Below are positions 33,246 to 45,520 of a DNA stretch of 64,000 nt, one piece after another. Positions within the stretch are counted from its first letter, which is position 1; every line of letters starts with the position of its first letter. Both the position numbers and the translations under genes were made by a program. This DNA comes from Erigeron canadensis (taxonomy: Eukaryota > Streptophyta > Magnoliopsida > Asterales > Asteraceae), in assembly GCF_010389155.1 (NCBI RefSeq), contig NC_057768.1:16613664-16677663 (forward strand), given 5' to 3'. A model generated the notes under the pieces. The model saw only the letters and a program-made list of their open reading frames with translations. It had not been told where the DNA came from and made no database searches.

Positions 33246-35325
33246 TCATCTTGGAGCATTTAATCCTTTGATCAATTAACACTTGCTCCCCCTCAAACAA
33301 TCAACTATCTTGGAGTATCTTATCAACTAAATGAATTATATTCAAATTTCTTGCTCCCCCTCGAACAAACAATCATTTCGGAGCATATTTAACAATTTAT
33401 GTCTTTACTCATGCTCTCTCTCAAACTATGAACAATCTTAACTATCCAAACCATTCAATCTCAAACTTTTCCTTTTTCTCAATCATTATACAATCTCAAA
33501 TTCTTTTACTTATCAAACAATGGTCATTTATCCAATAAATCTTTCCATAATCGACCATATACATTCAATAACTAAAATCTTGAATATTCTTGATCTAGAA
33601 TCAATCCTTTAACTTTCTCAAAACAATCTCTTAACTTAGCACAATAATTATTCACTCTCTTCACCTAAACTAATGATCCTTTGAACATCCAAACACAACA
33701 ATCATCCTCGAACAAATTCTACCAATCAAATTCTACCTATGTCCATGAACTCTATCTATCAATCATATAATCATTTCTCCCCCTTATAATGAAAATGTGA
33801 AATGGTTTCATCATACAATAATGATTGATAGCATAAACGGTAGATCACAACAAACAATATTCAACCAAATTAATCCAACCCAATTCCCAATGAACCTATT
33901 GGTGAACTAGAATGTAAGGTTGCGTTGTTGGAAAAAACAATTTTTTTTATATGGTGTTTGTGTTCTTTGTGTTTGTGCGAAGAGAAATGAAATCCGGATA
34001 AAAATGATCCGTTATCACAACCAAAAATCAAAAGGATTGATGGTGTGGCCTAAAAATACGATTAATATTTGTAGGACTTCCCATTATCATCGAGAAATGC
34101 ACAAAGCTTATCTCTAAAGGTTCAGTCTACGGCTTTTCAACCGATAGATTGCTTTAAAGAATGTAATTCATGGTCAGTGTCACAAAGGCGTTTGATAACC
34201 ATGTCTTACTATCGTCAAAGACTTTTGGGTAAATAAATCCGAGGTCACATAGACTTCTCGTTTACTCTGTAAATTCATAAAATAAAAATATGAGACCTAC
34301 GTTCAACGTTGGAAAAGATGTTAGCATTGGTAGGATTTCCATTCGATCATCGTGGAATATCAATAATATGATATCACTACGAATGTTCCGACAATATCAC
34401 AAAGATATGCAATGTCACAAAGACATATAATGACTCATTGTGTCCTAGTCAAATGAAATATATATCAAGAACGCTCTAGACTCAATAGTGATCAAATGAA
34501 GTCGGGGACCGGAGCAGAGTGTCTCCCTTTTTTTTCTTCAATATCAACATCTTCCAAATGAAGAGTCAATAGAAATGTGAAAGTCTCCATGAGAATAAAA
34601 CAAGTATTTGTTAAAAAATACTTGAGTGGTTAGGTAAAGATGTGCATTGCTTCACTGGATCCATGAAGTCTTTTTCAATATCGAGAAATCAACAAATGAA
34701 ATCCGATAGAAACGTGTTGACTTGGCTTTTTAAGAATTTGGGGAGGGCTTTTGTTTCTTTTAGCCCTTTTTCACATCATTTCACCTTAACTTTTCGACTA
34801 CTCCCTCATGTCCTATTTGCACAAAACATCATCACACTCATATACCCTCACAATCTAGAATAGAGAATATAACTCCAGGGATATATCTCATCGGCGATGA
34901 CAAGATCATGGAGTTTTTATGAGTGGCCTAAACGCTCATGTGCAAATCTAACACCGAACTTCAATAGAGATGATCGAAAATGGTTGGAAAATCATCCAAA
35001 GTTTTTTTTTTTAATGGAAAATGAGTTTAAAACACTTGGAAGTTTTGGTATGATAAACAAACTCCCCCTAAATATATGCATGATATGAACAAAGTTTTTG
35101 CATATAAAGGGTGAGTAAAAAGTTTGTAAGTTGCTCACAATTATTAAAAAACGAGACTACGAAGGCAGTACACAAAGGCGTTCGATGCCTTGCATCTCAT
35201 CCTAATACTTTGTGAGTAACTAAAAGACAACGTAAATAAAAAATCTATTTGGATTTTTCAAAAAGTTAAGAAAATGAAAATACTTTTTGTATTGTTCTAA
35301 AAATAAAGAAATTACAAAAACGGTT
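33246..35325 (-). other. E2 spacer with GGGGGAG runs and conserved blocks
   Basis: No gene. On the minus strand, GAGGGGGAGCAAG-type runs occur at 33286-33297 and 33350-33362, and AGGGGGAG also near 33778 and 35062. Blocks containing ATCGAACGCCTTTGTG (35160-35210) and a weaker copy at 34175-34215 match element S at 7843-8010. Short plus-strand open frames here (33920-35088) look like chance. Confidence 0.6.
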
Positions 35326-36604
35326 TTAGCACGGGTTATACACTGATGTGTGTATAAGCCACTTTTCATCAAATGATTTCGAAATTACCTTTGGAACCCA
35401 TTTGAGAATAGGCCCAACGGTTTTTGATTTGTTAAAAGACCAAATGTAAGTCTCATCGATTTGATGAATTGACGTTGCATTCCACGGAGAACTAAAACCC
35501 GGTGGTTTAGTTGAAAAGAGTTTTTGTGGAAGTAACGGTGAAAAATCATTTGAATTCTTTGAAAAACATCCAATCTTGGGAGATGGAGTTGAAAAATGAT
35601 TTTTCGAACCAAAATTATTCACTTTTTGCACAACTGCTTTCACAGGTTTTGGTGCAAGATCAAAAAGTTCCGAAAAAGAATATTTGAATGATTTTGACTC
35701 AACTGACTTATCTTTAGAAATTGGTTTCCATTTAGATTTAGTCAACTGAGATTTTGCTTGAGAAATGTGTGATGAATTATCCTCGAAGGATAAAAAAGAG
35801 ACAAAAGTAGTTGTTCCATTTAAATTTGGTTTCTTAGCGTACTTCTTACCCTTTTGCAAGGAGTAATTAGTAAACTGGGAGACCCTTCTTTCAAAAGGTT
35901 TTAAAAATTTACCCGTGTAAATCCTCCGTGGAACATCAACTTCAGGTTTGAAAGACTCTGTTTTTGGAAAACTTTTAGAAACCTCAACCTTGTTAGAAAT
36001 ACAATCAAAATCAGTCTAAGTTGAGGTCTCAATGGTCATAATCACATCACAATTAGTCTGCACAGGGGAATTCACAACTTCACATATAGGACAATTAGGT
36101 TGAGTGCAAACTTCAACAACTTCTTTAGATGGATTAGAAGAGACAAAACAATGATTTTGACTTTGAAAAGATTTGGTTTGTGTTTGCAATTCATTCTCAA
36201 TGTCAAAAATTTTCTTGGTCAAAGATGTTTCGTTTGACTGAAATTGCAAACACTTGTCTTCAAGAAACTTGATTTTGAGCACAAAATTTTGTTCTTTCTT
36301 CTTCAACTTTTCTCTAAAAAATGATGGACTTGTTTCGCAACTCATGGTTTAACTCAGAAATCTTTTGTTGCAAAACAAGTTCTTTGATTTGACTGTCTAA
36401 AACAACTTTATTAAGATCTTTGGAAGAAGTGTCCAACTCATTTGTTATTTTGAAAATCTGTGAGAGCAAATGATCATTTTCTTTTTGAAGAATTTCCATG
36501 TTGGACAAAATGAGATCAGTTGCAGATTTGAGTTGATTAATTTCAAGTTGAAATTTTTTAAACAAAACTTCCAATTTGTACCTCATGTTATCCATTTCTG
36601 GCAT
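35326..36604 (-). pseudogene. SIRE-type Copia gag C-terminus (coiled coil)
   Basis: Reading from 36604: heptad-rich coiled coil (MRYKLEVLFKKFQLEINQLK, then a shift near 36340, KLKKKEQNFVLKIKFLEDK), a Cys cluster (CTQPNCPICEVV), and a Lys/Ser-rich tail ending ILKWVPKVISKS. A TAG at 36015-36017 stands for Gln. The W-V-P-K motif normally closes the gag part of SIRE polyproteins just before protease, but here the frame stops at 35326 and no protease follows. Confidence 0.6.
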
Positions 36605-36897
36605 TTTGACTAAAAACTTGATGACAGACTAATAAAACGAACACCCTAAGACAAGTACCTTACAAACTTAGTCCAACAATTAAAATGTAATCTAAATGAT
36701 TTCTAACACTTAAGCCTAAAATAAAATTCTAGCTCAAAATGACTTTAGATCAAAGGAGCTACGACGTAACAACAAAAATAAAAACTAGAAAATTTTTGAC
36801 ACAATCAAGAATGAAATTTTAATAAAAAAAATGCCCACGTGATGACAACACCTTTTTGAAAGTTAAAATATTCTCATTTGCAACTAATATCAACACT
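36605..36897. other. Gene-free stretch
   Basis: AT-rich sequence between E2 gag and the Gypsy fragment at 36898. I see no ORF, LTR end or structure. Confidence 0.4.
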
Positions 36898-39800
36898 ACC
36901 TCACGTTTCCTTTTCCATTTGACAGCTCAAAAAAGCAAGTTGATAGAAACATTTCTTGACAGTATGAGTGTACAGTGAACAATATGTCCAGGAATACACT
37001 GATTGTCCTCGATGGAAAGATGATGCGAAGAAGGATGATACTCAAAAAGCCAAAGCTCGTGCATATCAGATGATTTCCGTGGAGGACGAACTTGATGACG
37101 AGGTACCTAACCAAGTAATTCCTTAGTAGATTAATCAATGATACTTATGTTTATATGTTTATGTGAAATGTGTGTGTATTATGTGTTCATAGTTAGTATA
37201 ATTATGCAATGATGGATTGTGAAGGAAATGTTGGACATTATGATATGTGATTATAGTTAAAGGTACACGTGTGAGGAATGATATAGTTAGAATTATGGTT
37301 CGGAACATAATTGTAAATATATCATGATACGGGCGTGTTCATTTAACGGTATTCATATTGACTAATTAATGACATGAAATGAAGGGTGATAAGGGAAGAA
37401 ATTGGTGGAAATGTGGTGAAATGTTGACTTATACGTATGTGGGAAGTAGGAAGAGAAATGGAGGTGTTGATATCGTGAGATGATTCTGAGGACAGAATCC
37501 TTTTAAGGAAGAGAGAATTGTAACATCCCGGACATTTTAATTAACGGCTGACTTGAGTCGTTAAGTCAACAGATTGTGTCCGTTAAGTCTCTAGGAGATT
37601 TAATGCTTATATGTGATTAATATGCTATATATGGAAGGCTTCAATGCCTTAATGATGTACATGTTAATGTGTTTAAGATGTCAAAGATGATTAAGATGTG
37701 TTAAATGTGTCAGTAAGTATTCTCGTGAAGTCGTTTAAGCCTTAGATGTGAAGATGTAAAGTTGGATGGCCTAAGTGCAAGCCTAGAAAGTTGTTCCAGC
37801 AGGTTAAGGGGTCATTAGGGTTAATGAAAACACAATTTCAGTTCTCATTCTTCCCTCTCCAAGCCCTAGGCCACCCCCTCCTTTCCGTTGATCAAGTCTT
37901 GCATGTTACGATCGTTTTTTGGTGATTTGAAGAGGTTTTGATCCATAGTTTGCATCCTTCTTGTAATCTACAGGTATTTGGGGTATTATTACATTGATTT
38001 CATGTCCTTTCAATCCCTTGATTCGTTTCATAACTGATCTAGGTCTTTAGAGGGTTGGTTGGAGTCAAATTCGTAAGTTTTAATCGATTCGGTAACCTAA
38101 AACGTTTGTTATTGTGATGCAAATCAAGAAAGGATTAATCAATGATTTCATTGCATCATTATGGTCTTAAAATGGTGAATTTTGAGGTTCAAAAGTCGTT
38201 CATAAGGTTTGGGGTCGTTTGGGGTGTATTTGGTTAAATTTTGGAGGTTAAATAGTGAGTTTTGTGCAATATCGGGACTAGCTACGGCGCAACAAGAAAC
38301 ACAGTGACACTTAGCTGAGCAACTTGGTAGTTGCAACGCAATAGCGACAAAATTTTTAAATGGCCATAACTTTTGAACCGTAACTCCGTTTTTGACAAAT
38401 AAGCTATCCACGAACTCATGAGAGAGTCTACTTTCTAATGGTAGTGCTTTAAAAGATGATGATGATGTCAAGTTTCCAGAAAGGTTAATTTAGTGAGTGA
38501 ATGTCGAGTTCCGTCGAGTTATGTAAGCCCTTAAGTATTAAACGAACCTCCGATACATCAAGCATTGTCATGAGTCTTGTTTATAGTTTTTTAGACTTGA
38601 GTCATGACCATACATAAGTGGGTACTTGTTAGCTCATTATGTTGCCTAATGATTATAGATAGTCGGGGATACTTGCAAAGCTCGGTAACTTACGTTATCA
38701 TTTCTTGTATGCTTCTACGAGGTAAGATACATGACTTTTCTCACGCTGGAGGCACAACAAAACGTGGTTTTCTATAAGTAACCTTTTAATCGGATTATCT
38801 TTTATGTGTTGGGTTTTCCGGGTTATGCGGGAGGTTTTGTGGGAATATATGCATGTTGAAATGATTTATGTTGATATGATGACATTTAAAGTAGAAGTAT
38901 ATATATGTGCATATGAAGTATGATGCTTATAATGACGTTGCTATGAAATGTTTAAGATATGTGTTGTTGATAATGTCGTTGATATGCCTTAATGTTGATA
39001 TGTGATGGCTTATATGTGGGACTTAAGTATGATATGTCTAGTTCAATAGATACACGTGGGAATTGTTATGAGTTGTGCACGTTAGTGGGATTAAATGCAA
39101 AAGTAGACGTGGGACTAATTAGGTAACGATTGTGCCTAATGTTAAAGTAAAATGTGAGATGTGGGAAACCGTTCTAGCCTTAGTGTTAGTGCGTAAAAAG
39201 TAAAAAAGATATAAATACGTGGGAAATGCTATAGCTAAATATGTGAGATTGACGTGGAAAGTGTTAAACTTAACCCGTGCTAGTTTATGACAAGCTACTG
39301 CGTACGTGGTCGCTTGAGTTGAACCTTGCATCATAGTTACGTGGGACTAGTATTTATGGGTGGAGTGACTAACCACCAATGTTAAAAGCATAACGGGATA
39401 CTATGGAAATGGCATTGCCTTTCCTAACAGTTAAGACGTGGGAAATCGTGCTAGTTGTAAAGCTAGTGCGTAATATATAAGATGTAAGAATAAGTTGATT
39501 TAGATAATTACAAGAATATGTGAGAAAGATGTACATGTAATTTAAGACGTGTGATTACAATATGACGTGAGATTAAGTAAGATATGTGACAAGTATGATT
39601 TAACAATGGATAGGCACAATTAGGAGTAAATACTCTACATGTGCTATACGTATATATGTGATATGTTTATGTGAGATATGTAAGACCTGACATGTTGATT
39701 AAGTTGTATATATATGTTGGTATGATATGATGTGTTGGGATGTGAGAATAAGTAAAGATGGGATTATCTATGATTGTTGTGGATGATACGTAATGTGATT

Positions 39801-40273
39801 ATGTTTTGAGAAGTAAAATATGACGAAGTTTTATGAAAGTAAAATGAAGAACGTTTTATAAATGTGTGTATCTTACTTAGCTAATTTATTAGCTAACACT
39901 TGTTTTTAAGAAAATGTTGTGTCCTTCAGGATAAGCAGGTTTAAGCTAGGAAAGGATTAGCTCGGTAAGATGGGTAGATGCAATAAAGAAGACTAGCATA
40001 GTTTGTTGAATGCTTAGACTTCCTCTTTTAGCCTTATGTCTTGGCTACTTTCATTTACGATTCATGAACATGTAATCATGATGACATTTATGTTGGTGCC
40101 ATAACTTGGATTTCGTTTATATTGTTTTGATGATGCACGTTAGTAACACCATTTTATAAAGGTACCATCCGGTTACGGATGGAGCAGTTTTAAAGTGATC
40201 ATTTTCCGCTACTTTTTAAATGTCGTTTGGAAAAGTTTTTGAAATCTGGGTTTTTAAAATGACGGGTGTTACA
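36898..40273 (+). mobile_element. Deleted Gypsy element: gag end plus 3' LTR
   Basis: Plus-strand remnant: a short gag C-terminal fragment (about 37000-37127; CPRWKDDAKKDDTQKAKARAY ending in a stop at 37125), a spacer, a polypurine-rich AAGGAAGAGAGAA (37505-37517) and a 2755-base LTR (37519-40273). The GACAGAATCCTTTTAAGG stretch before the LTR parallels GACGAAATTCCTTAAAG before the T 3' LTR, so it is Tekay-like. Protease to integrase are absent, so it is a deletion derivative. Confidence 0.65.
37519..40273 (+). repeat. 3' LTR of deleted Tekay-like Gypsy
   Basis: TGTAACATCCCGG at the start and ACGGGTGTTACA at the end give TGTAACA/TGTTACA inverted termini. ACGTGGGA-type motifs recur at 39050-39450 (at least six). 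No coding content. No 5' LTR copy is present. Confidence 0.75.
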
Positions 40274-41664
40274 TAATGTAAGCCTATGTGTAATTCTAAT
40301 GGTTGGGGGTTTATCACGATTTCCTATTTTAACTAATTAACGACTGAAAAGTAAATCTAAGTCACATCGCTAGTATCTAGAGGCTTAATCTGAAAATAAG
40401 AAAGAAGCAAATAACATTAATTAAATTAAAATACTTGTTTGGACATCTCATATATCATGGTATGACCAAATACTTTTTCTACTGGTTTGTTAGATTGTTA
40501 GAAACTTCATCACGGCTCAGATTCTCGTTAGATTCACCTTGCCTAAGTTACTAGTGTTGTCCCTAGACTCACACTACTCTATAAACAAATTCTCGCTAGA
40601 TTCATTGTTTAAGAATTAAGTGACCTAAAGTTTGTGTTACTAGTTCATCTTTTAGTTACCCGACTATTAAGCCATGACCAGATATAATTCCCTCCGGTGA
40701 CCACAGTGCTCGTTTCCAAGTCAAAGGATTGCGTCTGGTATTGTTACGCATCATGTTCAATTCACCCTAGTTACTATGGTTCTAGATCCCTCGGTTACAA
40801 GTGAATCACTTTTTACTCCTAGTAAAATACCGACTAGTTGTTTTCTGTCCTATCATTGTTAATCCTAGTGTATGACCATAGACAATCATCAGAATTAAAT
40901 CAACATGTTCATATATAAAACCAATAGCAACATGAACTACTAATAAACATGGATCTACGATGAACAGTAAAAATCACACTCCAACAGTAAACTAACAAAC
41001 ATAATAAAATAGTAAATGTCTACATGATCAAATCGATTCCAAACAAGTATTTAGGCCTTAGCCTAGCAATTAATGGAATAACAAAGTCTGAAAATATAAA
41101 AGACATAGTTTAAACAAAATAAGAGAAATAGAAAAGCTAGATCTAGACCGAGGATGAAGATCCGAAGGCATTAGAGGCTCCAAAACCTTCTGGAAGTTTG
41201 CAAGATCGACCTAGGGGTGTTGCTGGGCGGCTAGGGCTGCTGAATCGGCTCTTTCTTTAGGGTTTTGAGGGTTAGTTCGACTTATACAGAGGTGAAAGTC
41301 GGCTGCTGAATTGGACTGACCAGCGGCGCTGGTGGGCTCACCAGCGACGTTGAATCTGGGATTTACTGGGCCAACGGCGCTGGTGGTGTACCAACGACGT
41401 TGGTGCTTCTTGGCCAGCGGCGCTGGTGGCTCATGCTGCACCTCTTGCGTCTTTGTTCAGCTCTGAATCATTTCTTTGTGTCTTGTAATCTTCATAGGCT
41501 TCCTTCTTGAGTTACTTGATGCCATTTACCCTCTCTCGCATCTTCCGTGAGCCTGCATAAACATACATTTCAATAAATACCAAGAGTTCCGGAATATTAA
41601 CTAATTTAGGCATAGATATGAAGCCTTTCACTAGGGGTTTTTATCACAAAATGGACGCTCATCA
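40274..41664 (-). repeat. 3' LTR of element O
   Basis: Minus-strand start TGATGAGCGTCC at 41664. Contains TGTATAAG (about 41283-41291) as a TATA-like site and, just upstream of it, five copies of CCAGCGGCGCTGG or close variants (41320-41426). The plus-left end is cut by the neighbouring 3' LTR at 40273. Confidence 0.75.
41320..41426. repeat. Promoter-proximal CCAGCGGCGCTGG palindromes of element O
   Basis: Exact copies at 41320-41332 and 41414-41426; variants at 41341-41352, 41371-41383 and 41391-41403. Each is CCAGCG/CGCTGG around one base. Several variants change both arms so that pairing is kept (CCAACGACGTTGG). Confidence 0.85.
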
Positions 41665-42811
41665 CACTTAAGTCTTTGCTTGTCCTCAAGCAAATAGTCC
41701 AAAAATGATAAAACAATTGATGAGTGGACATCTTAAGTGTTAAAGTAATCTACTATATTGAAATCATTTGAAAGAGTAGTCATGCAAAATGTTTTGAGAA
41801 AGGTTTAGACAAAATCAGTAAGCTATAGCTAGAGGCGAGATAATTAGTTAATTAGAACTAAAAGCTAACTTTATATTTGTGTTAATACCTCTAAAACAGT
41901 TATATACTTCCACATGTCTTACGGCTCAATCTTACTACTTTCTGCTGACTAGTTAAGCACTTAAATAAGGTTTGTATAGCAATCAGGACTACTAGCTAGT
42001 AGCAAGGCATTTCACATTTCAAGGTTTGTGTACTTGTGAGTCACTACTTAGATATACTCCTACACTACAGTCATGCTTACTAGCTAGATACAAAGGTAGT
42101 TACATGATATTATCATTTTTAATAGTTGAGACAGCGGTGACAGGTCGGTGATTCCTCACTCGCAGAGCGACATAACTCAACTAAAAGTTCACATCAAGAC
42201 AACGGTGACAGGTCGGTGGTTCCCCACGCGCAAAGCGACATAAGTTGATGCATATAGATTTTACTCGTTAATTGTTCTTTGAACTTTAATTAATCTACTG
42301 ATTACCTTTTCCTTAAGGTACTGCATTATTCATGCATAGACATTTATCAGAGATCCCAGATGACTCATATTCCTACTCTGCATGCAATTAGTTCACATTA
42401 AATAGTGTAAGAATTAAGTCAAACCATACATCTAAACTAGTTCCTAGACAAGCACGTAGAATTAAGTTCAATTAATATACCTATACTAATGACTAGACAG
42501 CTCTAATTGCTAGGCATATTAAAGTCTGGTTAAGTGTGCTATGGCAAACATAATCACATACAGTTTCAGTCTAAGCTCTAATCCAGTTGGAATCATGAAC
42601 AACCACAAATCTATAGTAAATTAACAATTCTAACTAACCGTTCATCCAACCAAGGCTAATGTTGCTTAATTATCATCATCTTTTGTCTACTTGCAAAGCT
42701 TGTGTTCTCAAAAACAGTTTTCAGACACATAAAAACTTGAAATTTGCATAAAATAAGTAGTAGAAAAGTTGAGTTGAATCAACAATTAGACAAAGGGTTT
42801 TTCCTATTCCA
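41665..42811 (-). other. 3' untranslated region of element O with tandem 45-base repeat
   Basis: No gene. CGGTGACAGGTCGGTG followed by CGCA(G/A)AGCGACATAA occurs twice in tandem (about 42131-42175 and 42199-42243). The same block occurs, in opposite orientation, at 62219-62265. Near 41680 the minus strand has GCTTGAGGACAAGCAAAGACTTAAG in two parts, the usual sequence before the polypurine tract of Athila/Tat elements. Confidence 0.6.
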
Positions 42812-43091
42812 TCCCTGTAACAACCGTCTTAGAAATGTTCTAAATAAGTTCCTTGAAACATGCTTTCGTTAACAATTCAATTTATTTAAGTTCTTGACGT
42901 ACTCTAGACTTAAATTACGCACTTATATGAAGGTCAATTTGATCTAAAATCCTGATTTATTAAACGAGTTCATGATTAAGTACGATGAAATATAAAGCTC
43001 GGTTCGTAAACGTTCGTGTTCATAAAAGTTCGAGTTCAAAAAGTTCGCAAATGGTCCTTGCATTTATTGAGTTCATTTAATATGGGAAAGG

Positions 43092-43099
43092 TATATATA
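43092..43099 (+). promoter_or_regulatory. TATA box of element T LTR
   Basis: TATATATAG, followed about 30 bases on by GAGAGAGAAACCTCTATTC and pyrimidine-rich leader sequence. The 3' LTR copy is at about 51790-51797. Confidence 0.65.
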
Positions 43100-43688
43100 G
43101 AATAAGATGGAAACCCTTGAGAGAGAAACCTCTATTCACTCATCTTCTTCATCTTTCTTCTTTCTCTCACTAAAACACATAGTGCAGCCACCTTTCACAC
43201 ACACAAAATTCATCTTTTGATTTTGGATTGTAAAACCAAAATCATTTATACTTTTAGCATCCTTGTGGTAATCAAAACATATTTCTGGAATCAAATCTCA
43301 GGTAACAACAACAAATTATGAGTTTTTGATCAAAATAAAAGTGTACTTTTCAAGTTTATGTTCTTGATGATTTGGTCCGATTTTTGAATGAAAACCGTGT
43401 TAATGGCTAATGGGTTTGTGTTTAAATGTGTTTAGTAACATGTTTGTGAACAAATTTGGGTCGTAACATGCTTTAATCTACAAAACCCATGTTTTAAAAA
43501 TGAAGGAAAAGTTGTTCTTCATGTGCCACGCGTTATTCATGTTATAGATGGTCTTGAAATCGTTAAAAGTGTTATTGGTTAGTGTTAGTATGCATATATG
43601 TACTAGTTCTATGTTCTAACACGTCCTGAAATCGATCTAGATCATCAAAATATGTTCTGTTCTTGTTCAGCTTGTCCTAGTTGATGGG

Positions 43689-44213
43689 ACGGTCTTGGAA
43701 TGGGACGATCTTGGTTTGGTCCCCAAGATCGTCCTAGGCAACTTATTTGGTTCATGGTTCTTGCTCGTTCGATCTTGTGTGGTGTTGTGATGTTGATGGT
43801 ACGTTCAATGGGTAACTGATCCTTTGGATTGGTTTGGCTCAAACACTTGTTCAATTCAAACGATCATATGCCTTGTTCTTGTCCATTGGATCATTAGAAC
43901 GATCCTGATCAAAGTCCACTAGGACGATCTTGATGCTTGTCTCCTTAAGACGATCTTGAGCCATCCACTTGAAACAATCTTGACACATTTAACTTAAAAC
44001 GATCTTGGATTTGATCATGTGAAACGATCTTGTACTTAGAACTACTAGGACGACCTTGTACTTGAAGTAACTGGAACTATCTTGCACTTGAATACTAGGA
44101 CGATCTTGAGCATTTGTCAGCTAGGACGATCTTGCCTCTGTCCAGTGGGACGATCTTGGATTCCCAAAGCCCTAGGACGATCCTGAGCTCACCCAGAGGG
44201 ACGATCTTGAAAC
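43689..44213 (+). repeat. Array of GGACGATCTTG motifs in T LTR
   Basis: About twenty near-copies of (G/A)(G/A)ACGATCTTG spaced roughly 20-35 bases. It includes an inverted pair GGACGATCTTGG/CCAAGATCGTCC at 43703-43734 that can form a hairpin. The 3' LTR has the same array at 52346-52864, with an 8-base shorter hairpin loop. Confidence 0.85.
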
Positions 44214-45507
44214 CCTAACCCTAAAATGACTTTGTGCAATTCACAAAACAACATGTACTTGTTCTATAACACACCATACTTGATCATTGATCATCAAACC
44301 AGTTCATAACATCATTATCACTCGATTCAATCACACCAAAGGCTACTTCCTAACATCAAAGCTAGTTAATTAATCGATCAAAAACAACGAATAGTGTGCA
44401 AACCCTAATTGAGTTCTTAAAGCTAAAGTTTATTAATAAAGATAAAAAACAACTAATTTACATTTCAAAGTATACATGTGTGAGTTCATAAACGTCCAAA
44501 TCGAGTCTAGTTCGAGTACTTAAAAGTTCAATCAAACTCTTTTCGAGTCAAAACATTTAAAGATCTTCATAGGACCAAATCATCAGTTCATCAAGGACAT
44601 TTCAATGATTAAATAATCACATGAATTAATACGTGTGTTCATTTATGATCAATGATCTATATCTAGGTTTTCTTCAAGGTGTGCTTGGAATTTGATAGAT
44701 ATAACTTATCTATCTCGGTGATTGTTCTCTGTGCTTATAACCCGTGCTCATACCAGATTACTGTGAGTTTCGTAGCCCCTTTTTACTTATATATGTTTTG
44801 GGGTGAAAGGATACTCGTGCCTTTGTGTCTATCATCATTTATGGCTATTTAACTGTACTGTACACTATGATACTTGATGCTTGATGCTTGATGCTTGATA
44901 CTTATGTTGGAGTTTGAGATGCTTGATACTTGATACTTATGGTGGAGTTGGAGGCACCAGATGAGATGCTTGATACTTGATACTTGCACCGTTAGGCCTG
45001 GTATACCGTAAGTGTTGGTTGCATAGAGATACTTGATTCTTGCTATCATAAGTAAGTTGATAGCCATATTGCTGTGTGGATCTTGATGACATTTCGACCT
45101 GGCACCATACTCGATACTTGTTTACAAAACCTACGAACTCACCAACCTTTGTGTTGACACTTTTGAGTATTTCCTTTCAGGTGAACATGTTAATCGCATT
45201 AGAGGAGGTTAAGGAGCTTAGCATGATGTCCTGTAGCAGACCAGGCTAGGATTTTGGTGTTGCATGTGTACTTATGTGTTTGATGGCACAATGCTTGACT
45301 TCTTCCCCTGCGTGGGAGCTTATCTCGTACTTTATTTGATTGCATCTTAAACTTGGGTTTGTAAGCTATGTTTACTTGTTTGAACTATGTGTTTGTTTAT
45401 CTTTGTTTAATCTATGCATACATTTAGTTATTTTTATGTAACATCCATGTGCACGTGTACTTTATTTTGCATCCTGAGTTTTCCGCCTTAGTCGGGATGT
45501 GACAGAT

Positions 45508-45520
45508 TGGTATCAAAGCC
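45508..45520 (+). other. Primer-binding site of element T
   Basis: TGGTATCAAAGCC three bases after the LTR; tRNA-Met type with one change. Confidence 0.88.

Larger units (their letters stand above)
26216..36604 (-). mobile_element. Element E2: minus-strand SIRE-like Copia remnant without pol
   Basis: In element order: gag-like C-terminus (36604-35326), spacer with conserved blocks and GGGGGAG runs (35325-33246), extra ORF (33245-32524, continued at 26705-26382 across the LINE), polypurine tract and LTR start (26341-26216). No protease, integrase, RT or RNase H lies between gag and the spacer. The spacer shares the ATTAGGAT...CCTTTGTG block with element S. I infer a deletion derivative or non-autonomous relative of a SIRE element. 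Confidence 0.6.
42817..45504 (+). repeat. 5' LTR of element T
   Basis: TGTAACAACC at the start, GATGTGACA at the end. TATA box at 43092-43099. Some 550 bases downstream lies an array of GGACGATCTTG(A/G) motifs (43689-44213) and, at 44875-44990, short direct repeats of GATGCTTGATACTTGATACTT type. Confidence 0.95.

Noticed and set aside
44214..44224. Telomere repeat (CCCTAA)
   Set aside because: Only two units, present in both T LTRs; part of the LTR.
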